64,000 bases of DNA from Lachnospiraceae bacterium (GTDB lineage Bacteria > Bacillota_A > Clostridia > Lachnospirales > Lachnospiraceae). The notes beneath the pieces were generated by a model. It was not told where the DNA came from. It saw nothing but the letters and a program-made list of their open reading frames with translations, and searched no databases. Position numbers and translations under genes: made by a program. The stretch is taken from positions 1 to 64,000 of the forward strand of contig JAFZAZ010000005.1 of the NCBI GenBank assembly GCA_017561985.1, in the 5' to 3' direction. Positions 8,757-18,685 of the stretch are shown here, one piece after another; the first letter of the stretch is position 1; every line of letters begins with the position of its first letter.

Positions 8757-10688
8757 ATGATTCTTTCGGTTTCCAACATCGATAAAGCTTTCGGTGACAA
8801 CGTCGTTCTATCCGGCGTCTCTTTTCATGTCAACGAGCATGAAAAAGTAGCGCTGATTGGGCGCAACGGAGCCGGCAAATCAACGCTCTTCAAGATCATC
8901 ATGGGTGAACTCGCTCCCGACAACGGCACGGTGACGCTCGCAAAGGACGCACAGATCGGCTACCTCTCACAGCACCAGGATCTCTCCGGAGACCGCACGG
9001 TGTACGAGGAGGTCCGCGCGGTAAAGGCGCGCATCTGGGAGCTTGAGGAACGCATGCGTGCACTCGAGCTTTCGATGCATGACGCAGAGGGTGACGATCT
9101 TGCGCAGATGTACCGCGAGTACGACGGTCTGAACCGCGAATACGAGCAGAAAAACGGCTATGCCGCAGGCTCCGAGGTCGTCGGTGTGCTTCGCGGACTG
9201 GGCTTTGACGAAGAGACATGGGAGCGCCCTGTACAGGTGCTCTCCGGAGGTCAGAAGACGCGCGTTGCGCTCGCAAAACTTCTTCTCGAAACGCCTGACA
9301 TCCTTCTTCTGGACGAGCCCACGAACCATCTGGATTTAAACAGCGTCGCGTGGCTCGAGACATTTTTGTCCAATTACAAAGGCGCCGTGCTGATCGTATC
9401 GCACGACCGCTATTTTCTGAATAAGATAGTTACGAAGGTCGTTGAGATCGACCACACCAAATCAATGGATTTCCCGGGAAATTACGATGAATTTGCCGCC
9501 AAGAAGGCAATGATCCGCGATGCCCAGCGAAAGGCGTACGAAAAACAGCAGGCTGAGATTCATCATCAGGAGGAAGTCATCGCAAAGCTTCGCTCCTTCG
9601 GCCGCGAGAAGCAGATCAAGCGCGCCGAGAGCCGTGAGAAGGTGCTCGAAAAGATGGACCGTCTCGACCGGCCCGTGACGGAGGAACGCGGCATGTCGCT
9701 CACTCTCACGCCCCGCATGCAGAGCGGAAACGACGTTCTCATGATCTCCGACCTCGCCAAATCCTACGACAGCCAGACACTTTTCACGAACATTTCGATG
9801 CTCATCCGCCGCGGCGAAAAGGTTGCTCTTCTCGGCGACAACGGCACGGGCAAGACCACGCTTCTCAAGATTATCCGCGGGCTTGTGACACCCGACAGGG
9901 GAAATGTCCGCTTCGGCGCGAAGGTCTGTGTCGGTTATTACGACCAGGAGCAGCACAATTTCAACGAGGCAAACACATTGTTTGAGGAGATTTCGGACGC
10001 GTATCCCGGCATGAACAACACGGAGATCCGCAACACTCTCGCTGCCTTCTGTTTCACCGGCGACGACGTATTCGCCCCCGTCTCCACATTGAGCGGCGGA
10101 GAGCGCGGACGCCTCTCCCTCGCCAAATTGATGCTCGGCGAGGCAAACTTCCTGCTGCTCGACGAGCCGACCAACCATCTTGACATTCTCGGCCGCGAGA
10201 TTCTCGAGGACGCGATCCGCGCCTACGAGGGGACTGTATTTTACGTCTCGCACGACCGTTACTTTGTAAACCGCACAGCAACACGCGTTCTGGAACTTAC
10301 GCGCGGCGCAATCCTCTCCTACGACGGAAACTACGATGATTACCTCATGTTCAGGGAGCGCAAGGAAGCTGCCGTGTTCGGAGTTTCTTCGGAAAATGCA
10401 GCCGGTTCTTCCGCATCTTCCTCTGTCCCCGCATCCGAAGTGAAGGCAGAGTGGAAGGAGCAAAAGGAAGTCCAGGCACAGCAGCGCAAGCTCAAAAACC
10501 GCATCGCATCGCTGGAAGCGACAATCGAAAGACTGGAGTCCCGGATCTCCGAGATTGATGATCTCATGGCGTCCCCCGAAGTCTGCACAAACTCGCTTCG
10601 CCTGAACGAGCTTTCGGCCGAGCGAAACAAAGCGGAGGAAGAACTTCTCTCCGCCATGACCGAATGGGAGGAGCTTTGCAGCGAATAA
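8757..10688 (+). CDS. ABC-F family ATPase
   Basis: This soluble ABC-F ATPase of 643 residues has two ABC domains in tandem and no membrane segments. Walker A motifs GRNGAGKST (about 35-43) and GDNGTGKTT (about 361-369) and signatures LSGGQKTR and LSGGERGR are complete, each with a LLLDEPTNHLD Walker B. A charged linker of about 80 residues between the domains and a C-terminal coiled coil (about 560-640) place it near the Uup/YdiF/YfmR-type subgroups, which act on ribosomes. A resistance role is possible in the wider family but nothing here supports it. A promoter lies upstream and a strong bidirectional terminator follows. Confidence 0.93.
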   Translation: MILSVSNIDKAFGDNVVLSGVSFHVNEHEKVALIGRNGAGKSTLFKIIMGELAPDNGTVTLAKDAQIGYLSQHQDLSGDRTVYEEVRAVKARIWELEERMRALELSMHDAEGDDLAQMYREYDGLNREYEQKNGYAAGSEVVGVLRGLGFDEETWERPVQVLSGGQKTRVALAKLLLETPDILLLDEPTNHLDLNSVAWLETFLSNYKGAVLIVSHDRYFLNKIVTKVVEIDHTKSMDFPGNYDEFAAKKAMIRDAQRKAYEKQQAEIHHQEEVIAKLRSFGREKQIKRAESREKVLEKMDRLDRPVTEERGMSLTLTPRMQSGNDVLMISDLAKSYDSQTLFTNISMLIRRGEKVALLGDNGTGKTTLLKIIRGLVTPDRGNVRFGAKVCVGYYDQEQHNFNEANTLFEEISDAYPGMNNTEIRNTLAAFCFTGDDVFAPVSTLSGGERGRLSLAKLMLGEANFLLLDEPTNHLDILGREILEDAIRAYEGTVFYVSHDRYFVNRTATRVLELTRGAILSYDGNYDDYLMFRERKEAAVFGVSSENAAGSSASSSVPASEVKAEWKEQKEVQAQQRKLKNRIASLEATIERLESRISEIDDLMASPEVCTNSLRLNELSAERNKAEEELLSAMTEWEELCSE

Positions 10689-10716
10689 TATATGCTCAGG
10701 ACAATGACACAAAACA

Positions 10717-10757
10717 CGCCCCCCGGCACCGCAATGCGGCGCCGGGGGGCATTTTTC
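10717..10757. terminator. Bidirectional terminator between ABC-F and the giant surface-protein gene
   Basis: A very GC-rich hairpin (GCCCCCCGGC paired with GCCGGGGGGC, with inner CCGC/GCGG) is followed by ATTTTT on the plus strand and GTGTTTTG on the minus strand. Confidence 0.9.
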
Positions 10758-10773
10758 GTCTTAAAACTCTTTG

Positions 10774-13700
10774 TTATGCTCTCGCATTCTTTCTGCGGTA
10801 CAATACAACTCCCGACATCAGAAGTGCTGCAAGAACAAGGAACATGAGAACTAATGTAGGTGTCGTATCACCTGTCTTCGGAGCGTCGATCGCCTCGTTT
10901 CTTCCGGTATCGTTCGAAACCGCAACCTTCGCAGTCACCGAAGTGTCGCCGATCAATACGGTAATCTCATGATTGCCGTCCTCGATTGTCTTAAAGAGCT
11001 CACTGCTTACCGTCAAGTCAATACTTCCCTTAACTGCCTTGAAGTATTTGCCGTCAACAGGCTTGCCGTCAAGGAGAATTCCGCCGAACATGCCGAACAG
11101 AATATCATCGTTGCGGCTGCGTGTCACATGGATATGGAAATCCTTGCCGCTCTTCACATCCCAGGACGTATCGCCGGTAACAGTGAAGAACACTTCCTCC
11201 CAACCTGCATAGAACTTGCAGTCATCCGTGATAGGTGCAGTAAGATCCGCCTTCTTCGTGCATGCGGCATCGGTGAACCATCCAATAAAGTCAAATCCCT
11301 TGCGCACCGGATCCGCAACATTTTCCAGCTTGCTGCCGTATTCTACGGTTTTCGCGCTAATCTCGGAACCACCGTTTGCCTCAAACGCAACCTGATACGA
11401 ATTAAGTTTGCTGTCGTACTTCGCCGTATAGGTCGCGTCACCTGCAACTGCAATCACCTCGTTGTCCCAACCTGCAAACGTATAGGTATACTGCTTCGTC
11501 GCTGCCTTGGCAGGTGTCTTTCCGTTATAAACCGGCTTAGCACCGAAGTCAAGCACTTCGCTCTGAAGTTCCGTGCCGTCGTCATTGACAAATCGAATCC
11601 GGTACGAATTGACTTTATGGTCGTACGTTGCCGTATAGGTAGCATCACCCACGACTTCAATTATCTCGCTATCCCAGGCTGCGAAGGTGTACGTATACTG
11701 CTTCGTCGCTGCTTTGGTAGGTGTCTTTCCGTTATAAACCGGCTTCACACCGTACTCAACCATTTCGCTCTGAAGTTCCGTGCCGTCGTCATTGACAAAT
11801 CGAATTCTGTACGAATTGACTTTATGGTCGTACGTTGCCGTATAGGTAGCATCACCCGCGACTTCAATTATCTCGCTATCCCAGCCTGCGAAGGTGTACG
11901 TATACTGCTTCGTCGCTGCTTTGGTAGGTGTCTTTCCGTTATAAACCGGCTTTACACCATATTCAACCGTTTCGCTCTGAAGTTTCGTGCCATCGTCGTT
12001 CCTGAACGTGATTGTGAACTTTTTCTTTAGGAAGTTCGCTACCAGCGTACGCTCATCCTGAAGAGAGAACTCGTATGCCGCCTTATCGCTGACGATCTGA
12101 CCATTCTCCGTCCAACTCACAAACTCATATCCCTCGTTCGGAATTGCCTTCAGTTTTACCGTAGTACCGGCACCCTGAGCGTAACAACCGGCTCCCTCAA
12201 CAGTTCCGGCCTCCTTGGACGATGCTGTTGCATTGATTGTGATACCCTTTGTTAGAGTGACATCCTTTGCAACATTTCCGTCTGCATCAACAATTCTTTC
12301 TCCATCATTCGAGATTTGTCCTCCGGCAGGTGTAGCTATCATTATACCATTTCCGAGTGTTATCCCCGAAGGCGCTTCAATTGCGGAATTCAGGGCCGAA
12401 ATAGACACTTCGGGACTGAGAAGCTTTACTGACCAACCATCACCGGTTTTGATTCCGTTTAAAGAATTGCCTTTTACGGTTAGCTTACAACCATCATTCA
12501 CTACCAAACCGTGACGAGCATACAGACAATATTGCGATTCACTTTTCTGACCTGTCGTAGTCAATTTCAATTCGCTTCCATCAGAAACAGTTACTGTTCC
12601 TAAGCTACAATACACCGCGCAAAAATCTGCCGTTACAGTGATATCGCTGTTTTCGGAAACTTCGATACCCCCACCGACATAAAATCCGCGAGAGTTCTTT
12701 CTATCCAAAGAAATCACTATAGTTGAACCTTTTATAGCAAGGTATCCATCTGAACTAACTCCGGCCGTCCCGCCTGTAATTGTCAGTTTTCCGCTTCCTG
12801 TAATCGTTATTAATTCAAAACCCTTTTCCTTGAATATTCCACACCAGTCAGAAGTAATAGAATTATCACCGACAAGATAAATTGTTAATTCAAGTCCTTC
12901 ACCACATAAAATACAATCATCGAAGTATTTGAGATTAGCATTGTTTAGAGTCAACGTGCCTTTCTTCGCATCGCCCTTATAAGTAACTGTGCCGTCACCC
13001 ATAATGTCGTCCTTGTTTTTGCTGGTAACCTTGATACCGCAAACAGACAGCGGATAGCTTACTCCGTTCGGATCTTCTTTGAATACGGCAACCAAAGCAA
13101 CATCGCCGCTTACAGCAAATGAATAAGATGACTGATCACTTTCATTATTCCCATTCAAATCCCAATGATCGAAAAGGTAGCCGTTTTCGGCAGTAGCTGT
13201 TACCGTAGCTGTTTGACCCTTGGTAAAATCACCGCCACCGGAAACGCTTCCGTAAGAACTGTAGTTTGCCTGCACCTGAACCGTGTATGTTTTCAGTTTG
13301 AAGTTTGCAACAAGGTTCCTGTCGTTCTCAACGATAAACGAATACGCGGGTGTAGTACAAACTACGGTTCCGTTCTCGGTCCAGTTTTCAAATATTCCTT
13401 CTTCTCCGGGCCGTGCCAACAGAATAGCTCTGTCACCGACTTCAAAAATGGGACCCCGGATAACTAAAACAGAACCTGCTGCATCATTGCTCGAAACTGC
13501 TTCTACGGTATATCTTTCAATCTTTTTGAAATTAGCAACAAGAGCAATATCCTTTTCCAGCGTGAACTTATACTCCGACGAGGTGCTTACCTCTTCACCG
13601 TTCTCCGTCCAGTTGACAAAACGATGATCATCGTCCGCCGCTGTCGCAATCACCGTGACATCCGAGCCCTTTTGGAACTCTCCGCCGCCGCTCACGCTTC

Positions 13701-16700
13701 CGAATGTCGTATCGTTAGATGCTACGGTTACCTTGGCCTTATCCTCGGCAAATACTGCTACAAGGGTGCAGTCACTATTCGGCGCAAACGTATAGGTTGG
13801 ATTCGTACTGACGCTCTTACCGTTCATCTGCCACTCGACGAAAAGACAATATTCCATTGCGGTGGCTGTTACTGTTACAGTCTTTCCCTCATAAACCTTG
13901 CCGCCTCCGGAAACCGATCCAAGCGTGGAATCGTTGGAAGACACCGTAACCGTAAACGTCGGAATCGCTTCAAAAACCGCGACAATATTCCTGTTGGTTT
14001 TACACTCAAACGAATACGAAGCATTCGAGGAAACAGGCTGACCGTCTTCGGTCCATTTTACGAAGCGATAACCTTTCGAAGCGGTCGCCGTCAAATTGAC
14101 GGTCACACCCTGCTGATAATCACCGGCGCCCGTAACCGTACCGTAAGCACTGTTATTCGGCTCCGCCGAGATTGTATACATTATCTTTTCGAAATTCGCG
14201 ACAAGGCTTCTGGTCTGCTCTGCAGTGAATATAAACTCCACTGAACTCGAAACCACCTCACCGTTCTCGGTCCAGCTGACAAACCGGCAGTTTTTAAATG
14301 CCGTAGCCACAAGCGTTACCTTAGAGCCAACGTAATGAGTTCCGCCACCGGACACAGACCCGAGATTACTGTCCGAAGAAACCGCATTAATCGTAACCTT
14401 ACCGATTTCTTCGAAAACAGCCACAAGGTTCCACTCTTTTTCAACGGTAAATTCATAAGTTGCATCCGTGGTTACCGGTACACCATTTTCCGTCCAGTTG
14501 ACAAAACGGCAATTCTGATTGGCCGTAGCAATCACCGTTGCCTTCTGACCGACCTGAATCCTGCCTCCACCGCTGACAGAACCTAATGTTACATCCGAGG
14601 TAGACACATTGATTTCACGATAGTCGACATCGAAATGTGCAACCAGAGTTCTGTTTGCGGAAGCCGTAAATGTGTACTTTGCTTTCTCGCTTACAACCGT
14701 ACCGTTTTCGGTCCAGTTGGTGAAAATGAAGCCCTTCTTCGGTATTGCTACTACCTCTACAGGAGTCTTCGCTTCGTATAGTCCGCCACCTGTAACCGTT
14801 CCGTAATCCAAAGATGCCGGGGAGACGCCAATATTATAGTAAACAATCTTTTCAAAAATCGCTGTCAGCGCACGATCCTTGCTTACCATAAAGGAGAACT
14901 CCGCATTTGTGCTGACCGGGTTTCCTCCTTCCGACCAATTCAGGAAGCGGTACCCCTCCGCCGGAGTTGCCTTGACATTCACCTCTGTATCATACTCGCA
15001 GGTGCCGCTCTTTTCTACGGTACCGCCTTCCGAAGGCGAAGCGGATATCGTTACGTTAAATGTCTTCGGCTTGAAATTGGCAACAAGCGTTCTCGCATTT
15101 GCCATCAGAAACGAGTATGTTGCATCCGTACTCACAACATTTCCGTTCTCTGTCCAGTTGACAAACTCATAGCCCTCGTTGGCCGTCGCCGTCACTTCGA
15201 CGTTTTTGCCTTTTTGATACGTTCCACCGCCGCTGACCGAACCGTACTTGTCATTATTGGACGAAACATCAATCGTATCTTCATCGACAACAAAATTTGC
15301 AATCAGGTTAATGTCCCTCTCCGCCGTAAACGGATAGTCTGCCTTGGAGCTGACAATAGTGTTTCCTTCCGTCCAGTTGACAAATCGATACCCGGTATTG
15401 GCAGTCGCAGTCAGGGTAACAGACATACCTTTGCTAAATACACCTGCACCGCTGACACTGCCGAACGCCGCTTCGTTTGCAACTGCGGAAACAGTAACTA
15501 TCTCCGGCTTGAAAACAGCGATTAAGGTGCGGTTTTGGGTCACCTCAAACGTGTATGTTGAATCCGTGCTCACAACATTTCCGTTCTCGGTCCAGTTGAC
15601 AAAGACACAATTATTGTTTGGAGTCGCCGTCAAAGTGGCTTTTGCTCCCTTATGATACGTTCCGGCGCCTTCTACCGTACCATACGTACTGTTCGGGGTC
15701 GCCGTGATCGTATACTTGGGAAGTTCTTGGAATACAGCCACCAGGTTAATCTCTCCGCCTTTATCCGAATTCACTTTATATGTGTATGTGGTTTTATCAG
15801 AGATCATACCGGTCTCGTCACTCTTGTTTGCCCAATATCGGAACACATAACCCTCGTTCGGTGTCGCTTCAAAGACGATGGTATCGCCTTTTCTGTATTT
15901 TCCGGTGCCCGTAACCTTTCCGGCTTCCGGAATATTCGCGGTCACATTGCAAATTACATATGGTATGAAGTCTGCTTTCACCGCAATAACATTGTCCCCA
16001 AACACAATCGTATCGCCGTCGATTTTCTCGAACTCGGATAATTCACCGTTGATATAATCAGCCTTCGAATAACCGTCCAAATAATAATTGTCTTTCGGAA
16101 CGGCAAACAGACGTACCGTCTCTCCCGGCACATAACAATCCTTCTGCGGCATTGCACTCAAAACTCCAGCGTCTGTCTGCGCAAGATACAGCATTTTGCC
16201 GTTCGCGTACAATGCAGCAAGAGTAAAATTCCGATCGAGTCGGAATATGTATTCCGTATCGGTACTGAGAAGGGTCATATTATTCGCATCGACGTAGTCA
16301 TACCACCCAAGGAATGCAAAATAATGGATATAATCACTTTTTACGCTTGTCGTTGCTTTACAGATTTGATTTGCTTCATCGAGTACTTCTACTTGATAGT
16401 CAACATAATTCTTTGCGTTGGTTACCAACTTAACCTCATAAGCCGTTGCCGCGTATTTAAAGCCGAAATTCAGGTTCAAATCTATGTCCGGCATTATAAA
16501 GGAATACGTTTCGAGGTCAAATTCCGAATACAAGCCGGTAATTGAACTCAAGCGATAATACTGTTTCGGTTTTACTGTAACCTCAACAACATCTCCCTCT
16601 CTGAACGTTCCGGTCGTGGCATTACTGTTTTTGAAGGTTACCGTACCGTTACCATCAGTTGACAGACTAACGGTATGTTCTGCTGTCGAATAGAAAACAG

Positions 16701-17583
16701 CCTGAATCCAAATATCATGATTCGGCATTTTCAAGCTCGCTGTATTTCCATTAGAGATTGTTTGCCACTCGACATTCTCATTCCCTTCGGTACCGTTGCC
16801 GACAACATATCCCCATTGAATGCCGACAACTTTATATCCATTATAGGCATTTGCCACAATATTAAGCTCATATCCGGGTTTATAACTCTCGTTTTCCGTA
16901 TTGTTTGTAATTGTGATTGATCCTTTCGAAGAATACACATTTTGCCAGATGAAGTATTCACCGTCTTTTCTGAAATGGGCAATCACCGTTCGTCCGTTGG
17001 TATTTACTCTCCAAGAATATGTGGAAGAATACGGATCTTCATCCTGAATCAACCGTTCTTTCTCTTTTCCGTCTTCATCGGTGAAATACTCCGACCAGAA
17101 CTCAAACCTGCATCCTGGTCTGGGGACAGCTACCAAAGTGGCGATTTGACTCGAAGCATTATAGTTATCTACTACATCACCGTAATCCGGTGGCGTAACA
17201 CCGACATAATAAACATTCTTGGCCGCACGCTGAGCACGCAGCTGCATATCTCCGAACTGAGAATCCAGTTGCATGTTTGAAGCTTCAGGTACCGCTTTCG
17301 TTCCCTCGATGTGAGAATCCGAAAGGTTGACTTTTGTTTCAACCCGACTATCAATCTCAACAGGCGCCGACACCTTCATTCCCTCAGAAGCTACCGGCGC
17401 AGAAACAAGCGATTCCACAGCTGTTGTTACTGTTTGAATGTTTCCTGCGCTCTTTGCATCCGCAGTACTGTCGACAAACAGACCGCCAACCATAACCACA
17501 CACAACAAAACCGCAAGAACACGCCGCATCGCATGGTGTTTCGGACATATTCCTTGCATCCAGTGTTTGATCTTCACCTTCAT
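10774..17583 (-). CDS. Giant repeat-built cell-surface protein with PKTGD sorting signal
   Basis: The 2269-residue protein has a basic N-terminus and a signal peptide ending near residue 45. Divergent InlB-type repeats of about 72 residues (core pattern FVNWTENG, then VSTDATYSF, then RTLVANF) fill residues about 543-1506, roughly thirteen units; more diverged units lie before them. A beta-helix-like carbohydrate-binding-type region (about 1507-1778) interrupts the array, then one more repeat follows. Three nearly identical 69-residue units (about 1857-2063), a classic InlB B-repeat (about 2064-2135) and a C-terminal domain come next. The end is APKTGD, a hydrophobic helix and RRKNARA, a sortase-type signal. 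It is probably an adhesin; the ligand is unknown. AAGGAG precedes the ATG. Confidence 0.93.
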   Translation of the reverse strand: MKVKIKHWMQGICPKHHAMRRVLAVLLCVVMVGGLFVDSTADAKSAGNIQTVTTAVESLVSAPVASEGMKVSAPVEIDSRVETKVNLSDSHIEGTKAVPEASNMQLDSQFGDMQLRAQRAAKNVYYVGVTPPDYGDVVDNYNASSQIATLVAVPRPGCRFEFWSEYFTDEDGKEKERLIQDEDPYSSTYSWRVNTNGRTVIAHFRKDGEYFIWQNVYSSKGSITITNNTENESYKPGYELNIVANAYNGYKVVGIQWGYVVGNGTEGNENVEWQTISNGNTASLKMPNHDIWIQAVFYSTAEHTVSLSTDGNGTVTFKNSNATTGTFREGDVVEVTVKPKQYYRLSSITGLYSEFDLETYSFIMPDIDLNLNFGFKYAATAYEVKLVTNAKNYVDYQVEVLDEANQICKATTSVKSDYIHYFAFLGWYDYVDANNMTLLSTDTEYIFRLDRNFTLAALYANGKMLYLAQTDAGVLSAMPQKDCYVPGETVRLFAVPKDNYYLDGYSKADYINGELSEFEKIDGDTIVFGDNVIAVKADFIPYVICNVTANIPEAGKVTGTGKYRKGDTIVFEATPNEGYVFRYWANKSDETGMISDKTTYTYKVNSDKGGEINLVAVFQELPKYTITATPNSTYGTVEGAGTYHKGAKATLTATPNNNCVFVNWTENGNVVSTDSTYTFEVTQNRTLIAVFKPEIVTVSAVANEAAFGSVSGAGVFSKGMSVTLTATANTGYRFVNWTEGNTIVSSKADYPFTAERDINLIANFVVDEDTIDVSSNNDKYGSVSGGGTYQKGKNVEVTATANEGYEFVNWTENGNVVSTDATYSFLMANARTLVANFKPKTFNVTISASPSEGGTVEKSGTCEYDTEVNVKATPAEGYRFLNWSEGGNPVSTNAEFSFMVSKDRALTAIFEKIVYYNIGVSPASLDYGTVTGGGLYEAKTPVEVVAIPKKGFIFTNWTENGTVVSEKAKYTFTASANRTLVAHFDVDYREINVSTSDVTLGSVSGGGRIQVGQKATVIATANQNCRFVNWTENGVPVTTDATYEFTVEKEWNLVAVFEEIGKVTINAVSSDSNLGSVSGGGTHYVGSKVTLVATAFKNCRFVSWTENGEVVSSSVEFIFTAEQTRSLVANFEKIMYTISAEPNNSAYGTVTGAGDYQQGVTVNLTATASKGYRFVKWTEDGQPVSSNASYSFECKTNRNIVAVFEAIPTFTVTVSSNDSTLGSVSGGGKVYEGKTVTVTATAMEYCLFVEWQMNGKSVSTNPTYTFAPNSDCTLVAVFAEDKAKVTVASNDTTFGSVSGGGEFQKGSDVTVIATAADDDHRFVNWTENGEEVSTSSEYKFTLEKDIALVANFKKIERYTVEAVSSNDAAGSVLVIRGPIFEVGDRAILLARPGEEGIFENWTENGTVVCTTPAYSFIVENDRNLVANFKLKTYTVQVQANYSSYGSVSGGGDFTKGQTATVTATAENGYLFDHWDLNGNNESDQSSYSFAVSGDVALVAVFKEDPNGVSYPLSVCGIKVTSKNKDDIMGDGTVTYKGDAKKGTLTLNNANLKYFDDCILCGEGLELTIYLVGDNSITSDWCGIFKEKGFELITITGSGKLTITGGTAGVSSDGYLAIKGSTIVISLDRKNSRGFYVGGGIEVSENSDITVTADFCAVYCSLGTVTVSDGSELKLTTTGQKSESQYCLYARHGLVVNDGCKLTVKGNSLNGIKTGDGWSVKLLSPEVSISALNSAIEAPSGITLGNGIMIATPAGGQISNDGERIVDADGNVAKDVTLTKGITINATASSKEAGTVEGAGCYAQGAGTTVKLKAIPNEGYEFVSWTENGQIVSDKAAYEFSLQDERTLVANFLKKKFTITFRNDDGTKLQSETVEYGVKPVYNGKTPTKAATKQYTYTFAGWDSEIIEVAGDATYTATYDHKVNSYRIRFVNDDGTELQSEMVEYGVKPVYNGKTPTKAATKQYTYTFAAWDSEIIEVVGDATYTATYDHKVNSYRIRFVNDDGTELQSEVLDFGAKPVYNGKTPAKAATKQYTYTFAGWDNEVIAVAGDATYTAKYDSKLNSYQVAFEANGGSEISAKTVEYGSKLENVADPVRKGFDFIGWFTDAACTKKADLTAPITDDCKFYAGWEEVFFTVTGDTSWDVKSGKDFHIHVTRSRNDDILFGMFGGILLDGKPVDGKYFKAVKGSIDLTVSSELFKTIEDGNHEITVLIGDTSVTAKVAVSNDTGRNEAIDAPKTGDTTPTLVLMFLVLAALLMSGVVLYRRKNARA
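11395..12012 (-). repeat. Three tandem 207-bp coding repeats
   Basis: Three units of 69 codons repeat with a period of exactly 207 bp, measured between copies of TCCGTTATAA at 11521, 11728 and 11935. DNA identity between units is very high, with a few differences such as AGG/GGG and Ala/Val changes. They encode the NDDGT..YTYTFAGWDSEI.. module near the C-terminus of the giant surface protein. Confidence 0.92.
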
Positions 17584-17785
17584 ATTTCACATTCTCCTTA
17601 AGCAATTCGACTCCGTACGGTCACGGCGCAAAAGGCGACATCCCCAAGCGCAATTCCCATGTCGGGCATCTTAACATAGTATACTTTATATTTCACTGTC
17701 ATCACGCATTCTTACAAATTTGCAAGAACAATTTTTCAAAAATGAATATGATTCACAGCAGGTAGCTCAAATAGCCTCAAAACAT

Positions 17786-17822
17786 CAAAAAACTCCCTGC
17801 CGAATCAAAGGCAGGGAGTTTG
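17786..17822 (-). terminator. Terminator of gntR
   Basis: On the minus strand AACTCCCTGCC and GGCAGGGAGTT form a perfect 11-bp stem with an 8-base loop, then TTTTT. It lies 38 bases beyond the gntR stop codon. The rest of the 276-base gap before the surface-protein gene (17584-17859) is AT-rich and has no recognisable gene. Confidence 0.92.
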
Positions 17823-17859
17823 TGTAATATGCTTCTGCTAACGGTTTTAACACACTTTA

Positions 17860-18531
17860 TCAAACCAGCTTGTGGTTATTGATATTGTAGATTGTCTGGA
17901 TGATATGCTCGTGCGCCAGCTTCTCGGCGTTGTCCGCATCTCGGCTACGGATAGCTTCAAGGATTGCGCTGTGCTCGGAGTTGGAATTCTCAGCACGCGC
18001 AGGGTCCGAAAGCGTAATCTTGCGGATACTGTGTACGTACTGGTGATAATCGCGAAGCAGATGTCCGAGAATCTTGCTTCCGCAGGAAGCGTACAGCAAC
18101 TCGTGGAACTTTGTGTCAAGCTCAACAATCTGCTCAAAATGCTTCTTCTTTACGTGGAATTCCGAGAGGTAGATTACCTCCTCGATCGCATCGATCTGCT
18201 CCTGCGTGATGTTCTCGCACGCCCATCTCGCGCACAATCCCTCGAGATATGAGCGGATCATGTAGATGTCGTGAACATCTTTGCTGCTGATGCCTGCGAC
18301 ATAAGCGCCCTTGTTCGGAATGATCTTCACCAGTCCCTCGAGTTCAAGCTGCCGAAGCGCCTCGCGCACCGGCGTTCTCGAAACGCCGAGTTCCTGACCT
18401 ATGGAAATCTCCTTGAGCTCTTCATTTTCCGTATATTTTCCGGACAAAATATCCTCGCGGATCTTGGTAAAGACCATGCCGCGAAGCGAATATTTATCCG
18501 TTGATTCCTGTCCGAATACCTTGTCTTCCAT
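17860..18531 (-). CDS. GntR-family transcriptional regulator, FadR/FCD subgroup
   Basis: The 223-residue DNA-binding regulator has an N-terminal winged helix-turn-helix (about residues 12-80, with ELGVSRTPVREALRQLELEG as the recognition region) and a C-terminal all-helical FCD ligand domain (about 90-215). The FCD domain keeps histidines of the usual metal/ligand site (for example FHELL and HSAI). Family members respond to small organic acids, so the adjacent 2-hydroxyacid dehydrogenase is a plausible target. Its promoter carries a perfect ATTGTATACAAT palindrome over the -10 box, which suggests autorepression. The effector is not known. Confidence 0.92.
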   Translation of the reverse strand: MEDKVFGQESTDKYSLRGMVFTKIREDILSGKYTENEELKEISIGQELGVSRTPVREALRQLELEGLVKIIPNKGAYVAGISSKDVHDIYMIRSYLEGLCARWACENITQEQIDAIEEVIYLSEFHVKKKHFEQIVELDTKFHELLYASCGSKILGHLLRDYHQYVHSIRKITLSDPARAENSNSEHSAILEAIRSRDADNAEKLAHEHIIQTIYNINNHKLV

Positions 18532-18554
18532 GCTGTTACGATTCCTCTCCTGCC

Positions 18555-18563
18555 TGTATACGA
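18555..18563. promoter_or_regulatory. Second GTATAC box in the gntR leader
   Basis: CTGTATACG repeats the GTATAC core of the palindrome at 18609-18620. It lies between the predicted transcription start and the gntR start codon. Confidence 0.4.
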
Positions 18564-18608
18564 TTTGAACGAAGGCGGACCGCTACGGTCCGTCAAAGCA
18601 CATGTACT

Positions 18609-18636
18609 ATTGTATACAATTCGCGAAAAATGTCAA
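18609..18636 (-). promoter_or_regulatory. gntR promoter with overlapping palindromic operator
   Basis: On the minus strand TTGACA (18636-18631) and TACAAT (18614-18609) are separated by 16 bases. The perfect palindrome ATTGTATACAAT at 18609-18620 covers the -10 box and matches the TnGT..ACnA pattern common to FadR-type GntR operators. Confidence 0.75.
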
Positions 18637-18685
18637 GCAATACTGTGATTTCAGGCAGTTTATGTCACGTACAATCAGTGGATTG

